Notes: a model not told the origin generated them from the letters alone. A DNA stretch of 49,970 nucleotides from Paenibacillus humicus NBRC 102415 (GCF_004000905.1 NZ_BIMD01000039.1:1-49970); one strand, 5' to 3'. Positions 26,211-34,910 are shown, numbered from the stretch's first letter. Numbers and translations are program-made.

Positions 26211-26693
26211 ATGACTTGCGCATCCTCCGCCGCCCGTTCCGGCGGGAACGACGGCATCATCCGATTCACCGGCTGCAGGCGATGTTCGGCCGATGCGCCG
26301 CAGCCCGGGCTCGCGTTCAGCAAAAGCTGCCCGGCCCGGCATCCAGCCGTCTCTCTGAGCTCATCCGGCGCCATCCGGATCAAGGCCGGCGGAATCTACC
26401 TGGCCGGCATCGCCATAACAGGCGGCAGCTCCATTCTTCCCGCGCTTGCGGTCAACGGAACTCCCCTGACAGGCGCCCTGCACGGTCCGAACGGCAAAGA
26501 AGCGCGAACCGCTTATCAGCTGGTCGCGCTCCAGCGCAGCGACCTGCTCGAGCTGCTGGATCTGTCCGCTCCGCTGAACAGGCTTCTCCGGCCGTCCGGC
26601 GATCATGCCGGACCGGATGACGCCGCTTGGACTTTGACGCTCCGCCGTCTTGAGGATCAGGAAGACGCCGGATTCGGCGCCATCGGCAAATGA
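26211..26693 (+). CDS. Orphan BclA-C-like (TNF-like jelly-roll) domain protein
   Basis: A 160-residue frame opening at ATG 26211 with AAGAAGG 6 nt upstream. Residues about 50-155 follow the pattern of the C-terminal globular domain of exosporium collagen-like proteins: SSSGAIRIKAGGIYLAGIAI, then PALAVNGTPLTGALHG, a LVALQRSDLLELLDLS strand corresponding to the usual L.AGD.L.L segment, and a closing WTLTLRRLE. The collagen repeat and export signal seen in BclA proteins are missing. It overlaps the 3' end of the converging kinase gene by 37 bp. It may be a real short surface or spore protein. Against it is the lack of a close partner and the unusual N-terminal 45 residues. Confidence 0.5.
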   Translation: MTCASSAARSGGNDGIIRFTGCRRCSADAPQPGLAFSKSCPARHPAVSLSSSGAIRIKAGGIYLAGIAITGGSSILPALAVNGTPLTGALHGPNGKEARTAYQLVALQRSDLLELLDLSAPLNRLLRPSGDHAGPDDAAWTLTLRRLEDQEDAGFGAIGK

Positions 26694-27928
26694 ATCTCGC
26701 AAATCGTCCCCTGATTCGGCTTGCTGCGGTAATACGTCCGGCCGCCCATCGCCTTGATCAGGTTCGTCACGACCATGAGTCCGAGTCCGGTTCCCTTGTC
26801 CTTGGTCGTATAGAACGGCATCCCGATGCGCTTCAGCTGCTGCTCGTTCATCCCCACTCCCGTATCCCGGATGAAGATCAGAGCCTTGTCGTTCTCCTGC
26901 CTCGTGCTGACGGTAAGGACGCCGCCTTCCGGCATCGACTCGATCCCGTTTTTTATGATATTCAGCAGGCATTGCTGGAATTTCTTCGAGTCCCCGACAA
27001 TGATGAGCGGCTCTTCCGTCGAATGGCTCGTCACGAACTCGATGCCAGACATGACGCATAGAGGCTTGACCCACTGCTCGACGCTGCTGAGCTCTTGCCG
27101 GATATCGAGCGGCTTCGGCTCTTCGACGGAGGGCTTGGAATAATTGAGATAATCGGTAATGATGGCATTGGCTCCGTCGATGCCTTCAAGGGCATGGTTG
27201 CGGTATCGATCCATCGCCTGCTGGTCCAGTCCCGGCTTGCCCATCAGCTGGAGGAAGCCTCTGGCCGTCGTCAGCGGGTTGCGCACCTCATGCGAGATGG
27301 AGGCGGTCAGCTGCCCGATGAGATGGTATTTCTCCGCGTTGAACAGCTCCTCGGTCATCCTCTCCTGATGCTTCACCAAATAATAGGTGTAGGATACAAG
27401 CGGAGCGGAGAGAAGGGAGCCCACTGTAATCAACAGCACTTCCGTCTGGCTGAAAGTGATCCCCTGTTCGGCCATGAAGCCGTAACTGATTCCGATATGA
27501 ACGCTCGTCAAGAGAATATGCAGCAGAATCATGAGCCTGATCGACTCCGACAGCTTGATCCGGTAATGGAAGATGATGCCCAGCACGGTCACGACGGCGC
27601 AGGCGATGGTAGGCGGAAGCCAGTCGTTGCCCGCAATGAAGACATTGCCCCATACGAATGCCGCCGCGGTCGCCGTCCCTGGAATCCACCCCTCGAACAA
27701 GGCGACCATGGCGACGCACACCGGCGTCAGATGGAGCGCGTAGACCAAGGGATCGATTTCTTCGTAGGCCAGATAGAAGTAGCTCTGGACGATGAGGATG
27801 AGAACGAACAGGATTTTGCGGCCATGGCGTATGAACGATACTCTGGGCGTAATGATCAAGAAGAGCAGACACGCGGTCAGATAATACATCAGCCCTTGGA
27901 ATTCGCGTGCAATTATATTTTCAATCAC
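26657..27928 (-). CDS. Membrane sensor histidine kinase (KinB-like)
   Basis: A 423-residue kinase. About six hydrophobic segments fill residues 12-187, resembling the 5TM-5TMR sensor module of KinB. The HisKA domain carries the phosphoacceptor H213 in ISHEVRNPLTTARGFLQLM, whose sequence is typical of kinases that phosphorylate Spo0F. The HATPase domain shows the N box (QCLLNIIKNGIESMP), G1 (DTGVGM), F box and G2 (GTGLGL). The start is GTG at 27928. It begins 24 bp after the stop of the FAD oxidoreductase gene and is likely co-transcribed with it. A role in sporulation initiation is inferred; no response regulator lies nearby. Confidence 0.92.
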   Translation of the reverse strand: MIENIIAREFQGLMYYLTACLLFLIITPRVSFIRHGRKILFVLILIVQSYFYLAYEEIDPLVYALHLTPVCVAMVALFEGWIPGTATAAAFVWGNVFIAGNDWLPPTIACAVVTVLGIIFHYRIKLSESIRLMILLHILLTSVHIGISYGFMAEQGITFSQTEVLLITVGSLLSAPLVSYTYYLVKHQERMTEELFNAEKYHLIGQLTASISHEVRNPLTTARGFLQLMGKPGLDQQAMDRYRNHALEGIDGANAIITDYLNYSKPSVEEPKPLDIRQELSSVEQWVKPLCVMSGIEFVTSHSTEEPLIIVGDSKKFQQCLLNIIKNGIESMPEGGVLTVSTRQENDKALIFIRDTGVGMNEQQLKRIGMPFYTTKDKGTGLGLMVVTNLIKAMGGRTYYRSKPNQGTICEIHLPMAPNPASS

Positions 27929-27952
27929 GGCAGGAAATCCTTCCTATCCACT

Positions 27953-29596
27953 CTAGCCGACAATTCTGCCGTTCCAGGGCAGCCCGTTTTCCCACCGGGA
28001 TTTGTCCCTGCTCCGGTTCAAGATCAGCCAATCGTATTGGTACATATCCCATATCTTGCATTTGTCGGCCTTGAGATCATAATGATCGATGATGGCGTTG
28101 ACGGCTCTGCGTGCGGCCTCGTTCGCGCCCTCCATCGTGGCGAGATCCGTATTGGTGCGCACGTAATCGGAAGCCAGGAACAGATTCGGCACGGCCGTAT
28201 AGGCGTTGGGCCGCAAGTCCCATGTATGCACCCTGTTGACGAGCAGAGGCTCCATGTTGGTCACGGAATTCGGATTGGGGAACTGGATGTCCTCGTCGAG
28301 GAACCAATGCTCCAGCTGCTCGTCGCGCAGCAGCTCCGCCTCATGGTTGAAGCTTTTCTTGAGCTGCGCCCACACCTCGTTCTTGATCTCCTCGGCCGAG
28401 CATTGCATGGCGGGACGGCCGTAAAGAATGCCTTTCTCCTGCCAATCCGAGATATCGACCGAAATGACTCCCCTTACCCGCCCGTTGCCGTATTGGGTCA
28501 GATCGATGCCGGGCCAGAACTGCTTCTGCGAGACGAGCGTCAGCGCCCAAGGGCTGTCCATGCAGATGATGTGGCCGTGGATCAGCTCGACGTCCTCATT
28601 GAGATAGAACTGGATGCCGTTCATCCACTCGACGGATTCGCTGAGCGTCCTGAGCTTGCCGAGGAGAGGATCGGCACTGGCAAGCTCAGGCGTGACGAGT
28701 TCCGCCATGACCTCTACGGGCAATGCAGATATGTAGGCATCCGCCACAACCGTCACCTCCTCGCCGCCGACGATGACGGCAACGCCGGTCACGGCGCCGT
28801 TCTCGCAGGCAATCGACTTGACCGGGGCATTGCGATGGAACTCGACCCCGAGCGAGAGAAGATAGTCCTGCCACGGCTTCAGCCAGGCTTCGTTGGTCGG
28901 GGCGTTCAGCAGCCGGTCGGCGCTGCCTCCCGGGGTGATCATATCCATCATCAGGGTCGCTCCCACCGTGCCGATCGTGCAGGCGTTCGCCTCCTTGGCC
29001 TTGGCGGCGACAAGAATGCGGGACAGCCCTGCGAGAATGCGCTGGAACTGCTGGGATTGCTTGTCCGCTTCGATGAAATCCCACCAGGAGACACGCTGGT
29101 ATTCCAGGTATCGGCGGAGGTCGCTGCTGGAGGCGAGCTGGTAGAGCTTGCCGGCATAGTGCTCGGCTTCCGCCCGGGTCAGGCCCAGATCGTTGCCGAA
29201 AATGGATTCCAGCAGCACTTTCCAGTCGGAGGCGTTCGCCGGGAACTCCGTGACGAACGGCTGCATCGGCCGATCGTCGAAGGCGACGCCGAGCCGGGAG
29301 CCCTCCACCAGATTATCGAAGACGCCGCGCTTGTTGCCCGGGAAGGGAATCCGCTTCATCGTGTCGGGAAGATGCTTGTAGAACTTAGGGAAGAAGCGGA
29401 AGCCGTGCTCTCCGGGGAGATCCTTTCTTCCCTCGGTGCCGCTTCCCTTCACATCCATGCTCCGGGCTTTGCCTCCAGGTATGGACCTTGCCTCGTAGAC
29501 GGAAACGTTGAAGCCCCGCTCCGCGAGCTCATGGGCCGCGCTCATTCCCGCCACGCCCCCGCCCAAAATGACAATTTTCGGCATGACCTTATTCAA
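27953..29596 (-). CDS. FAD-dependent oxidoreductase, phytoene-desaturase/hydroxysqualene-dehydroxylase-like
   Basis: A 547-residue flavoprotein of the amine-oxidase/carotenoid-desaturase superfamily. The dinucleotide-binding motif VILGGGVAGMSAAHELAERG is at the N-terminus, followed by EARSIPGGKARS, and the C-terminal FAD-binding motif is NLFLASDYVRTNTDLATMEGANEAARRA. The TTG at 29596 is favoured (GGAG 8 nt upstream); an ATG 12 bases later has poor spacing. Relatives include desaturases and HpnE, which works on hydroxysqualene in hopanoid formation. No squalene or phytoene synthase is beside it, so the substrate stays open. It precedes a KinB-like kinase in an apparent two-gene unit. Confidence 0.85.
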   Translation of the reverse strand: MNKVMPKIVILGGGVAGMSAAHELAERGFNVSVYEARSIPGGKARSMDVKGSGTEGRKDLPGEHGFRFFPKFYKHLPDTMKRIPFPGNKRGVFDNLVEGSRLGVAFDDRPMQPFVTEFPANASDWKVLLESIFGNDLGLTRAEAEHYAGKLYQLASSSDLRRYLEYQRVSWWDFIEADKQSQQFQRILAGLSRILVAAKAKEANACTIGTVGATLMMDMITPGGSADRLLNAPTNEAWLKPWQDYLLSLGVEFHRNAPVKSIACENGAVTGVAVIVGGEEVTVVADAYISALPVEVMAELVTPELASADPLLGKLRTLSESVEWMNGIQFYLNEDVELIHGHIICMDSPWALTLVSQKQFWPGIDLTQYGNGRVRGVISVDISDWQEKGILYGRPAMQCSAEEIKNEVWAQLKKSFNHEAELLRDEQLEHWFLDEDIQFPNPNSVTNMEPLLVNRVHTWDLRPNAYTAVPNLFLASDYVRTNTDLATMEGANEAARRAVNAIIDHYDLKADKCKIWDMYQYDWLILNRSRDKSRWENGLPWNGRIVG

Positions 29597-29929
29597 ATCG
29601 CCATCTCCTTCTCTAGCATCCATTATTTGTTAGCGAACACCAATAGGCTGAAATACACATAAACTCTTTCCACATAGTACCATCGAACTAATGTCTATTA
29701 CTGTCGAATTATATCAATAAATGAAATAAATTTTTGCAGCAGGCGTCCATCCCTTCCATTTAGGCGCGAACCTGCATTCGCTCTTCCGGACAGCAAACGC
29801 TTCCAGCAGCGAATGAGGATCAAAAGAGAATCATAAAAGGCGTCCCCTGGCGGAGACGCCTTCTGCCCCTAGCAACCCCTAGCGATTCGGGTCCGATCGT
29901 CCGGCTCCGTCGCGCTTGCTTCCCATTGA
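29597..29929. other. Intergenic region, minus-strand leader and terminator
   Basis: About 330 bp hold the AlkA terminator (29832-29864) and, nearer the oxidoreductase, AT-rich DNA with a TATAAT at about 29712-29717 on the minus strand that may be a -10 box but lacks a good -35. No gene seen. Confidence 0.5.
29832..29864 (-). terminator. Probable terminator downstream of alkA-like gene
   Basis: AAGGCGTC/GACGCCTT stem with an 8-10-nt loop, followed on the minus strand by TTTTATGATTCTC. A stem this stable with a short T tract fits a moderate terminator. Confidence 0.65.
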
Positions 29930-30868
29930 TCAATACAAGGTTCTCCATAGATAAAAAGTCGCATAGGCCTCCCAGCCCTTCCATGGCCGGGCCAGCTCCC
30001 TGGCTTCATCCGCCGTCGGCCTGCGTTCCATGCCGCCGGCCGCCTTGATCGCGTTCAGCAGCCCGACGTCGGCGGCCGGCAGCGCCTCCGGCATGCGCAG
30101 GCAGCGCATCATGACATAATGGGCCGTCCACAAGCCGATGCCGCGAATAGCGACCAGCTTGCTTTCCGCGCCTTCCCAGCCCGCCTCGAGCAGCGACGGC
30201 TTGTCCAGCGTACCGTCCGCGACCAGACGGGCGGCTCCGATGAGGTATTCGGACTTGCGGCCGGTCATCTGCAGCGCCATAATGTCGGCCGGCTCCAGCG
30301 AAGCGACGACGGCCGGCTCCGGGAAAGCCCAATATTCGCGCCCGTTCCAGCTTACGGAGCGGCCGAACGTCTCGGTGAACCTTTTTTTGAGCGTGTAAGC
30401 GAACGCCAGATTGATCTGCTGCCCGATGATCGCCCAGCAGACCGCCTCGAACAGATCCGGGATGCCGATCATCCGCAGTCCCCGGAACGTCCGGCCGGCC
30501 TCGCGCAGCAGATCGCTGCTCTCCGTGAGGACATAAAACGGCTCCAGATCCCGGTCCAGATCGAACCATTCCAGCATATAAGCTCCAATATGCTCCCTCA
30601 TGACTGGAGAAGGGGCGTCTCCCATCGGAAACGTGGCGACGAGACGGGGGACAGCTGCCGTACCGCTGCCATCCTCCGCGTAATCCACCCGGACCAGAAT
30701 CTCTTCCCCGCCCCGCGCGAACAGCTTGACCAGCGAATTCCCCTCCACGGCATAGAGCGCTTCATCGCTGGAGCGGCTCAAATAAGCCAGGGCGGCAGCG
30801 TAATTGAAAGGTTCGGGCACCGGTACGACAATGGGCCCGGCGCCCGCATGAGGCGTAATTCGGTTCAT
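29930..30868 (-). CDS. DNA-3-methyladenine glycosylase II (AlkA-type)
   Basis: A 312-residue DNA repair glycosylase that removes alkylated bases. The HhH motif is KLVAIRGIGLWTAHYVMMR, and the catalytic aspartate follows in EALPAADVGLL, the order of the HhH-GPD superfamily. The N-terminal 110 residues form the AlkA-type beta domain, and AVCWAIIGQQINLAFAYTLK is the family's conserved helix. GGGAGG lies 7 nt before the ATG. It is downstream of the GH42 gene with only a weak hairpin (GGCGGG/CCGCCC) between them, so some read-through is possible. No ada-like gene is in the window. Confidence 0.92.
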   Translation of the reverse strand: MNRITPHAGAGPIVVPVPEPFNYAAALAYLSRSSDEALYAVEGNSLVKLFARGGEEILVRVDYAEDGSGTAAVPRLVATFPMGDAPSPVMREHIGAYMLEWFDLDRDLEPFYVLTESSDLLREAGRTFRGLRMIGIPDLFEAVCWAIIGQQINLAFAYTLKKRFTETFGRSVSWNGREYWAFPEPAVVASLEPADIMALQMTGRKSEYLIGAARLVADGTLDKPSLLEAGWEGAESKLVAIRGIGLWTAHYVMMRCLRMPEALPAADVGLLNAIKAAGGMERRPTADEARELARPWKGWEAYATFYLWRTLY

Positions 30869-30930
30869 CGACAGTCCTCCCTCGTTGGGCGGGGGCTTCC
30901 CGCCCTCTAAGGGCTATTTTAGCACAACCG

Positions 30931-33018
30931 CTATGAAATCCGGCCGGATTGTACGATCCGCACGCCTTTTCCCGGCACGGAGACACGGCCGCCGACGGTC
31001 GCTCCGGTCAGCAGATCGACGCCACCGCCTGCCGGAAGCGCCGCCCATCCCTCATCGACCCCATGGTTGAGCAGGAACAGGTACCGTTTTCCGTCTTTGA
31101 CGCGGACGGCGGCTTCCAGCTCCGCCGACGCCTCCTCCACAAGCGCTTCAATGCCGAGTCTGCTGCACAGGCTTCCGAGGAAGTCCCGGAGGAAAGCCGG
31201 CTCCGGGCTGGAGGCCACGTACCACGCTTCCCCCTCGCCGAACCTGTTGACGGTCAGAGCCGGCATGCCGCTGTAAAAGTCGTCCCCGTAGACCGCCTTC
31301 ACCTCCGCTCCTTCGCTATGGATCAAGTCGCAGAGCAAGCCGCATTCATACTCGGAACGCATGCCGGCGAAAGCGCGCGGGCCTCCGTCTTGAGCGTCCG
31401 GCCCGCCCGCAAGCTCTCCGGATTCCGTCATGACGATCCGGTTGCGCTGCTCCGGCAGAAGCGCGTCGATCTCCTCGGACCAGATGCCGAGCAGCTTCCG
31501 CAGCTCGCCTGGATAACCGCCGGTCCGGACGAGGTCGTTCTGGTCGACGATGCCGCTGAAAAACGTCGTGATGAACGCTCCGCCGGCGGCAGCGAAGGCT
31601 TCCGCCTTCTCCGCGAAGCCTGGCTTCACCATGTACATCACGGGAGCGATGACGAGATCGTAGCGGGAAAAATCCTCCTCGACGCCGATGATATCCGCCT
31701 GGATATGCCGGCTGTACAGCGCGTCGTAATACTTGTGGACTTCCTGCGCGTAGTTCAGCGCCACCGTCGGACCGCTGCTCAGCTCCGTCGCCCACCGGTT
31801 CTCCCAGTCGTATATGATGCCGACCTTGGAATCCGCCCTTGCGTCCAGCAGCGTATCGCCGAGCTGCTCAAGCTCCCGCCCGAGCTCCGCAACCTCGCGG
31901 AATACCCGCGTATGCTCATGGCCGGAATGCTCGATCACGGCCCCGTGGTATTTCTCGCAGGCTCCGACCGACCGCCGAAGCTGGAAGAACATGACCGTGT
32001 CCGCGCCCCGGGCAACCGCCTGCCAGCTCCACAGCCGCATGACGCCGGGGCGCTTCAGCGAGTTGTACGCCTGCCAGTTCTGCTGGCTTGGCGTCTGCTC
32101 CATCAGCATGAACGGCTGGCCGCCGCGCAGCCCCCGCATGAGATCATGCGCCATCGCCGTGAAGCTCGGCGGCGTGTCGATGGACGGATAGTTGTCCCAC
32201 GAGACGATATCCATCTCCTTGCCCCATTTGAAATAGTCCAGCTCCGGATACAAGCCCATCAGATTCGTCGTCACCTGAATGTCGGGCGTCAGCGCCTTGA
32301 CGGCATCGCGCTCCAGCTTGAAGCAGTCCAGCAGGCTGTCCGACTGGAAGCGCCGGTAATCCAGCGAGATGCCCTGGAAGTTGGTGCGGCTGCCGCCCCA
32401 TTCCTCGCTGAGCGCGTTCGGCGGAACGATTTCCTCCCAGTCATAGAAGGTGTGGCCCCAGAAGCGGGTATTCCAGACGCGGTTCAGCTCCTGCAGCGAG
32501 CCGTACCGCTGCCGCAGCCAGCCGCGGAAGGCCGCCGCGCAGTTGTCGCAGTAGCAGTACCCGCCGTACTCGTTGCTGATGTGCCAGATGAGCAGAGCCG
32601 GGTGCCGGCCGTAGCGCTCCGCCAGCTTGCCGGCCAGCGCCGTGGAATAGCGGCGGTAGACCGGACTGTTCGGGCAGGAATTGTGGCGTCCGCCGAAGCG
32701 GCGCTTGCGGCCCTCCCAATCCACCCGCAGCACCTCGGGATGGCGCTTCGCCATCCAGGCCGGATGGGCTCCCGTGCCGGTCGCCAGACAGATTCCGATG
32801 CCTTGCCCGTGAAGCAGCTCGAACTGCTCGTCAAGCCAGGCGAAGTCGTACGTATGTTCGTCCGGCTGATCGAGAGCCCAGGAGAACACGTTGATCGTGG
32901 CGACATCGATCCCGGCCAGCTTGAACATCCGGTGGTCCTCCGCCCAGGTGTCCCCGTCCCACTGCTCGGGATTGTAATCGCCTCCATACCAAATCTTGGG
33001 CAGTTTCGAATTTATCAT
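30931..33018 (-). CDS. GH42 beta-galactosidase
   Basis: A 695-residue family 42 beta-galactosidase. The (beta/alpha)8 domain opens with KIWYGGDYNPEQW. The acid/base is E150 in HISNEYGGY and the nucleophile lies in PFMLMEQTPSQQNW at about 310. Cysteines at 115, 155, 157 and 160 match the known structural zinc site. A trimerisation-type domain and a small C-terminal beta domain (RYLFLLNHG) complete it. Length is typical. No signal peptide, so it hydrolyses imported galactosides in the cytoplasm. The ATG at 33018 has AGAGGTG 7 nt upstream. An AraC-family regulator is transcribed divergently and is the probable activator. Confidence 0.96.
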   Translation of the reverse strand: MINSKLPKIWYGGDYNPEQWDGDTWAEDHRMFKLAGIDVATINVFSWALDQPDEHTYDFAWLDEQFELLHGQGIGICLATGTGAHPAWMAKRHPEVLRVDWEGRKRRFGGRHNSCPNSPVYRRYSTALAGKLAERYGRHPALLIWHISNEYGGYCYCDNCAAAFRGWLRQRYGSLQELNRVWNTRFWGHTFYDWEEIVPPNALSEEWGGSRTNFQGISLDYRRFQSDSLLDCFKLERDAVKALTPDIQVTTNLMGLYPELDYFKWGKEMDIVSWDNYPSIDTPPSFTAMAHDLMRGLRGGQPFMLMEQTPSQQNWQAYNSLKRPGVMRLWSWQAVARGADTVMFFQLRRSVGACEKYHGAVIEHSGHEHTRVFREVAELGRELEQLGDTLLDARADSKVGIIYDWENRWATELSSGPTVALNYAQEVHKYYDALYSRHIQADIIGVEEDFSRYDLVIAPVMYMVKPGFAEKAEAFAAAGGAFITTFFSGIVDQNDLVRTGGYPGELRKLLGIWSEEIDALLPEQRNRIVMTESGELAGGPDAQDGGPRAFAGMRSEYECGLLCDLIHSEGAEVKAVYGDDFYSGMPALTVNRFGEGEAWYVASSPEPAFLRDFLGSLCSRLGIEALVEEASAELEAAVRVKDGKRYLFLLNHGVDEGWAALPAGGGVDLLTGATVGGRVSVPGKGVRIVQSGRIS

Positions 33019-33151
33019 GATCAGGCACCTCTTCCAGGTGTAATATAAGGATATCTTCATTTTAAAAAAGGAATGATCTCCTTAAAATCCAATCTTATGG
33101 CCGACATATATAAGAATATGGAACTACGTTGAGCTTAGGAGGCGCATAACG

Positions 33152-33988
33152 ATGAACATCGCCGGACATCGCCGGGTCGTTCCCGTCCAGCTGCAGGACA
33201 GGCCTCTGCCGGTCCAGCTGGAGAGCATCGGCTTCAACCCGGACCAGGAGCCGTTCCATCGCGGAGACGGCTACCCGGTCTACCACTGGCTGCAGACGCT
33301 CGCCGGCGAAGGACGCGTCTCCTGGAACGGCCATGCGGAGACGCTGCCGCCCGGCAGCGGACTGCTCCTGCCGCCGCGAGAAGCCCATAGCTACCGCAGC
33401 GGAGGCGGCGTCTGGCAGACGGCCTACCTGACCTTTGCCGGACCCGAGCTGCCGGGCCTCATGGCGTCGCTGGCGCTGTCCAGTCCGGCGCTCTACCGCT
33501 GGGAGCCGGGATCTCCTCTGGACAGCCTGCTGCTGAACAGCCTGGAGCTGCTGGAAGGCCAAGCCGATCCGCTCGGGCTGGAATCGTCCCAGCAGGCGTA
33601 CCGGTTCCTGCTGGCGCTGCGCACTTACTCCAGCACCGACGAAGCCGCCGGCGTGTCGCAGCGGCTGCGCCAGCTCGAGCCTCTGCTGTCCTGGCTGGAG
33701 GCCAATCTTCACCAGCCGGCGATCGGGCTCGGGGACCTGGCCGCAGCCGCAGGCCTCTCCGGCCGCCGGCTCAATACGCTGTTCCGCAGCCTGTTCGGCC
33801 TGTCTCCCTACGCCTACCTCGTGCGGCTGCGCATCCGCCGAGCCCGCGAGCTGCTGCTCAGCCGTCCGGGCGAGCCGCTGCGAGTCATTGCCGGCCAGAC
33901 CGGCTTCCGCGACGTCAGCCACTTCATCGCGACCTTTCGCCGCCTGACCGGCGATACGCCGGACCGATTCCGAAGCGGGCGGGCATGA
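33152..33988 (+). CDS. AraC-family transcriptional regulator
   Basis: A 278-residue regulator. The N-terminal 150 residues form an AraC-type cupin ligand domain (HWLQTLAGEGRVSWNGHAETLPPGSGLLLPP). The C-terminal 100 residues carry two helix-turn-helix motifs, IGLGDLAAAAGLSGRRLNTLF and VIAGQTGFRDVSHFIATFRRLTGDTPDRFR. AGGAGG lies 9 nt before the ATG at 33152. It is divergent from the GH42 gene across 133 bp, the common arrangement of a galactoside-responsive activator and its target. Codon use is very GC-rich. The inducer is unknown. Confidence 0.93.
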   Translation: MNIAGHRRVVPVQLQDRPLPVQLESIGFNPDQEPFHRGDGYPVYHWLQTLAGEGRVSWNGHAETLPPGSGLLLPPREAHSYRSGGGVWQTAYLTFAGPELPGLMASLALSSPALYRWEPGSPLDSLLLNSLELLEGQADPLGLESSQQAYRFLLALRTYSSTDEAAGVSQRLRQLEPLLSWLEANLHQPAIGLGDLAAAAGLSGRRLNTLFRSLFGLSPYAYLVRLRIRRARELLLSRPGEPLRVIAGQTGFRDVSHFIATFRRLTGDTPDRFRSGRA

Positions 33989-34087
33989 AGCGGGCAGGAG
34001 TCGGGGCCGGCTTTTGCTTGGAATGGGACAATTCACCGTGCGAATAGGATGGTCCATACATGTTTCCCTTTGCAAGGAGGCCAGGCT

Positions 34088-34381
34088 ATGACCGTCCCCA
34101 TCCCGTTTGTCCGCAAGAGCCAGTTCATTTTCATCCTGCCCAAGCATGCCTTCCACCAGATGGTATGGCTCGACTTCGCCGCCGGATCCGCCACCGCCTG
34201 GCTGATGGAGGAGGGGCATCTGGCCAAAGTCCTCATCTTTGCCGGCAGCGGCTTCGTCCCCTATGTGCTGAAGAAAAGCGTGAATTCCAGCCTCAGTCCG
34301 CTTCAGCCGCGTCTGGTCCGGTACCATTGCTCCCTTTGGTCGAAGAGAGCAAAAAGCAGCCCGATCTGGACCCGGAACTGA
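34088..34381 (+). CDS. Small protein of unknown function, possibly frameshifted
   Basis: A 97-residue frame at ATG 34088 with AAGGAGG 7 nt upstream, so initiation is credible. The first 65 residues (FVRKSQFIFILPKHAFHQMV, then GSATAWLMEEGHLAKVLIFAG) look like a compact alpha/beta protein without signal or span. After about residue 70 the text becomes basic and less protein-like, while an overlapping +1 frame there reads LPLVEESKKQPDLDPELI and stops at about 34423, suggesting a frameshift near 34310-34330. I do not recognise the family. It lies between the AraC regulator and the membrane-anchored HTH-like protein. Confidence 0.5.
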   Translation: MTVPIPFVRKSQFIFILPKHAFHQMVWLDFAAGSATAWLMEEGHLAKVLIFAGSGFVPYVLKKSVNSSLSPLQPRLVRYHCSLWSKRAKSSPIWTRN

Positions 34382-34482
34382 TCCGATCAAAATCCAACTT
34401 CCATTCAACCCCTTTTATTCCGTGACATGGATATTTTCTTTGGATAGGATAGAAGAGATCCTGCTTTGGAAGGGAGTTCTCC

Positions 34483-34875
34483 ATGAAACTCGGCACCTAT
34501 TCGAATTTAATCGCCAGCGTTGTCCTTGGCGCCTCCTTTATCGGCGGCTGCCTGATTGTAGCCTCAAGCAAGGAAGACGCTTCCCCAGCCATCGTCCAGC
34601 CCGCCGTCTCCAGCCCGGCCGGCTATGAATCTCCTTGGGACAAACCGCTGCTTACGATCGATGCGGCAGCAGGGTACCTCGGCATTCCCCAGGGCCAGCT
34701 GGAAAAAATCCTCAGCGCGGAGAGGGCACTGAGAATGAACTCCGGCGTAACGAACGCATTGCCGTACATCGTCGTGGAAGGAAGGATTTACATCAGCAAA
34801 GCGGCTCTAGACAATTGGGTGCTTGAGGCTTCGATGGCAGGGCGTACATACGTCAACGGGAAAATCGTGAACTAA
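34483..34875 (+). CDS. Membrane-anchored protein with excisionase-like HTH fold
   Basis: A 130-residue protein at ATG 34483 with GAAGGGAG upstream. An N-terminal hydrophobic segment (LIASVVLGASFIGGCLIVAS) is followed by a Pro/Ser-rich linker of about 30 residues. Residues about 55-115 match the MerR-like excisionase fold: PLLTIDAAAGYLGIPQGQLEKIL, then ALPYIVVEGRIYISKAALDNWV. In ordinary proteins this fold binds DNA, but here the predicted topology puts it outside the cell if the segment is a signal anchor, or at the membrane face if inverted. A cysteine in the span (GGC) could also be a lipid site. Function unknown. Confidence 0.75.
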   Translation: MKLGTYSNLIASVVLGASFIGGCLIVASSKEDASPAIVQPAVSSPAGYESPWDKPLLTIDAAAGYLGIPQGQLEKILSAERALRMNSGVTNALPYIVVEGRIYISKAALDNWVLEASMAGRTYVNGKIVN

Positions 34876-34881
34876 ACCTTC

Positions 34882-34910
34882 CCATCACTGACCGCAGCTG
34901 TCAGTGATGG
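34882..34910. terminator. Perfect hairpin without T tract
   Basis: CCATCACTGAC and GTCAGTGATGG form an 11-bp stem around CGCAGCT, 7 bp after the preceding stop. The T run is missing, so it may slow or protect the transcript end more than terminate it. Confidence 0.55.

Noticed and set aside
27095-29662. A plus-strand open frame of 855 codons opposite the oxidoreductase and kinase
   Set aside because: Antisense artefact of GC-biased codons; no motifs, and both minus-strand genes are well supported.
30949-33048. A plus-strand open frame of 699 codons opposite the GH42 gene
   Set aside because: The GH42 frame has catalytic and zinc-site residues; the opposite frame has none.
34060-34425. Overlapping frame as the main product at 34.1-34.4 kb
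   Set aside because: It lacks its own ribosome site; only its end looks natural, so it is noted as a possible frameshift instead.
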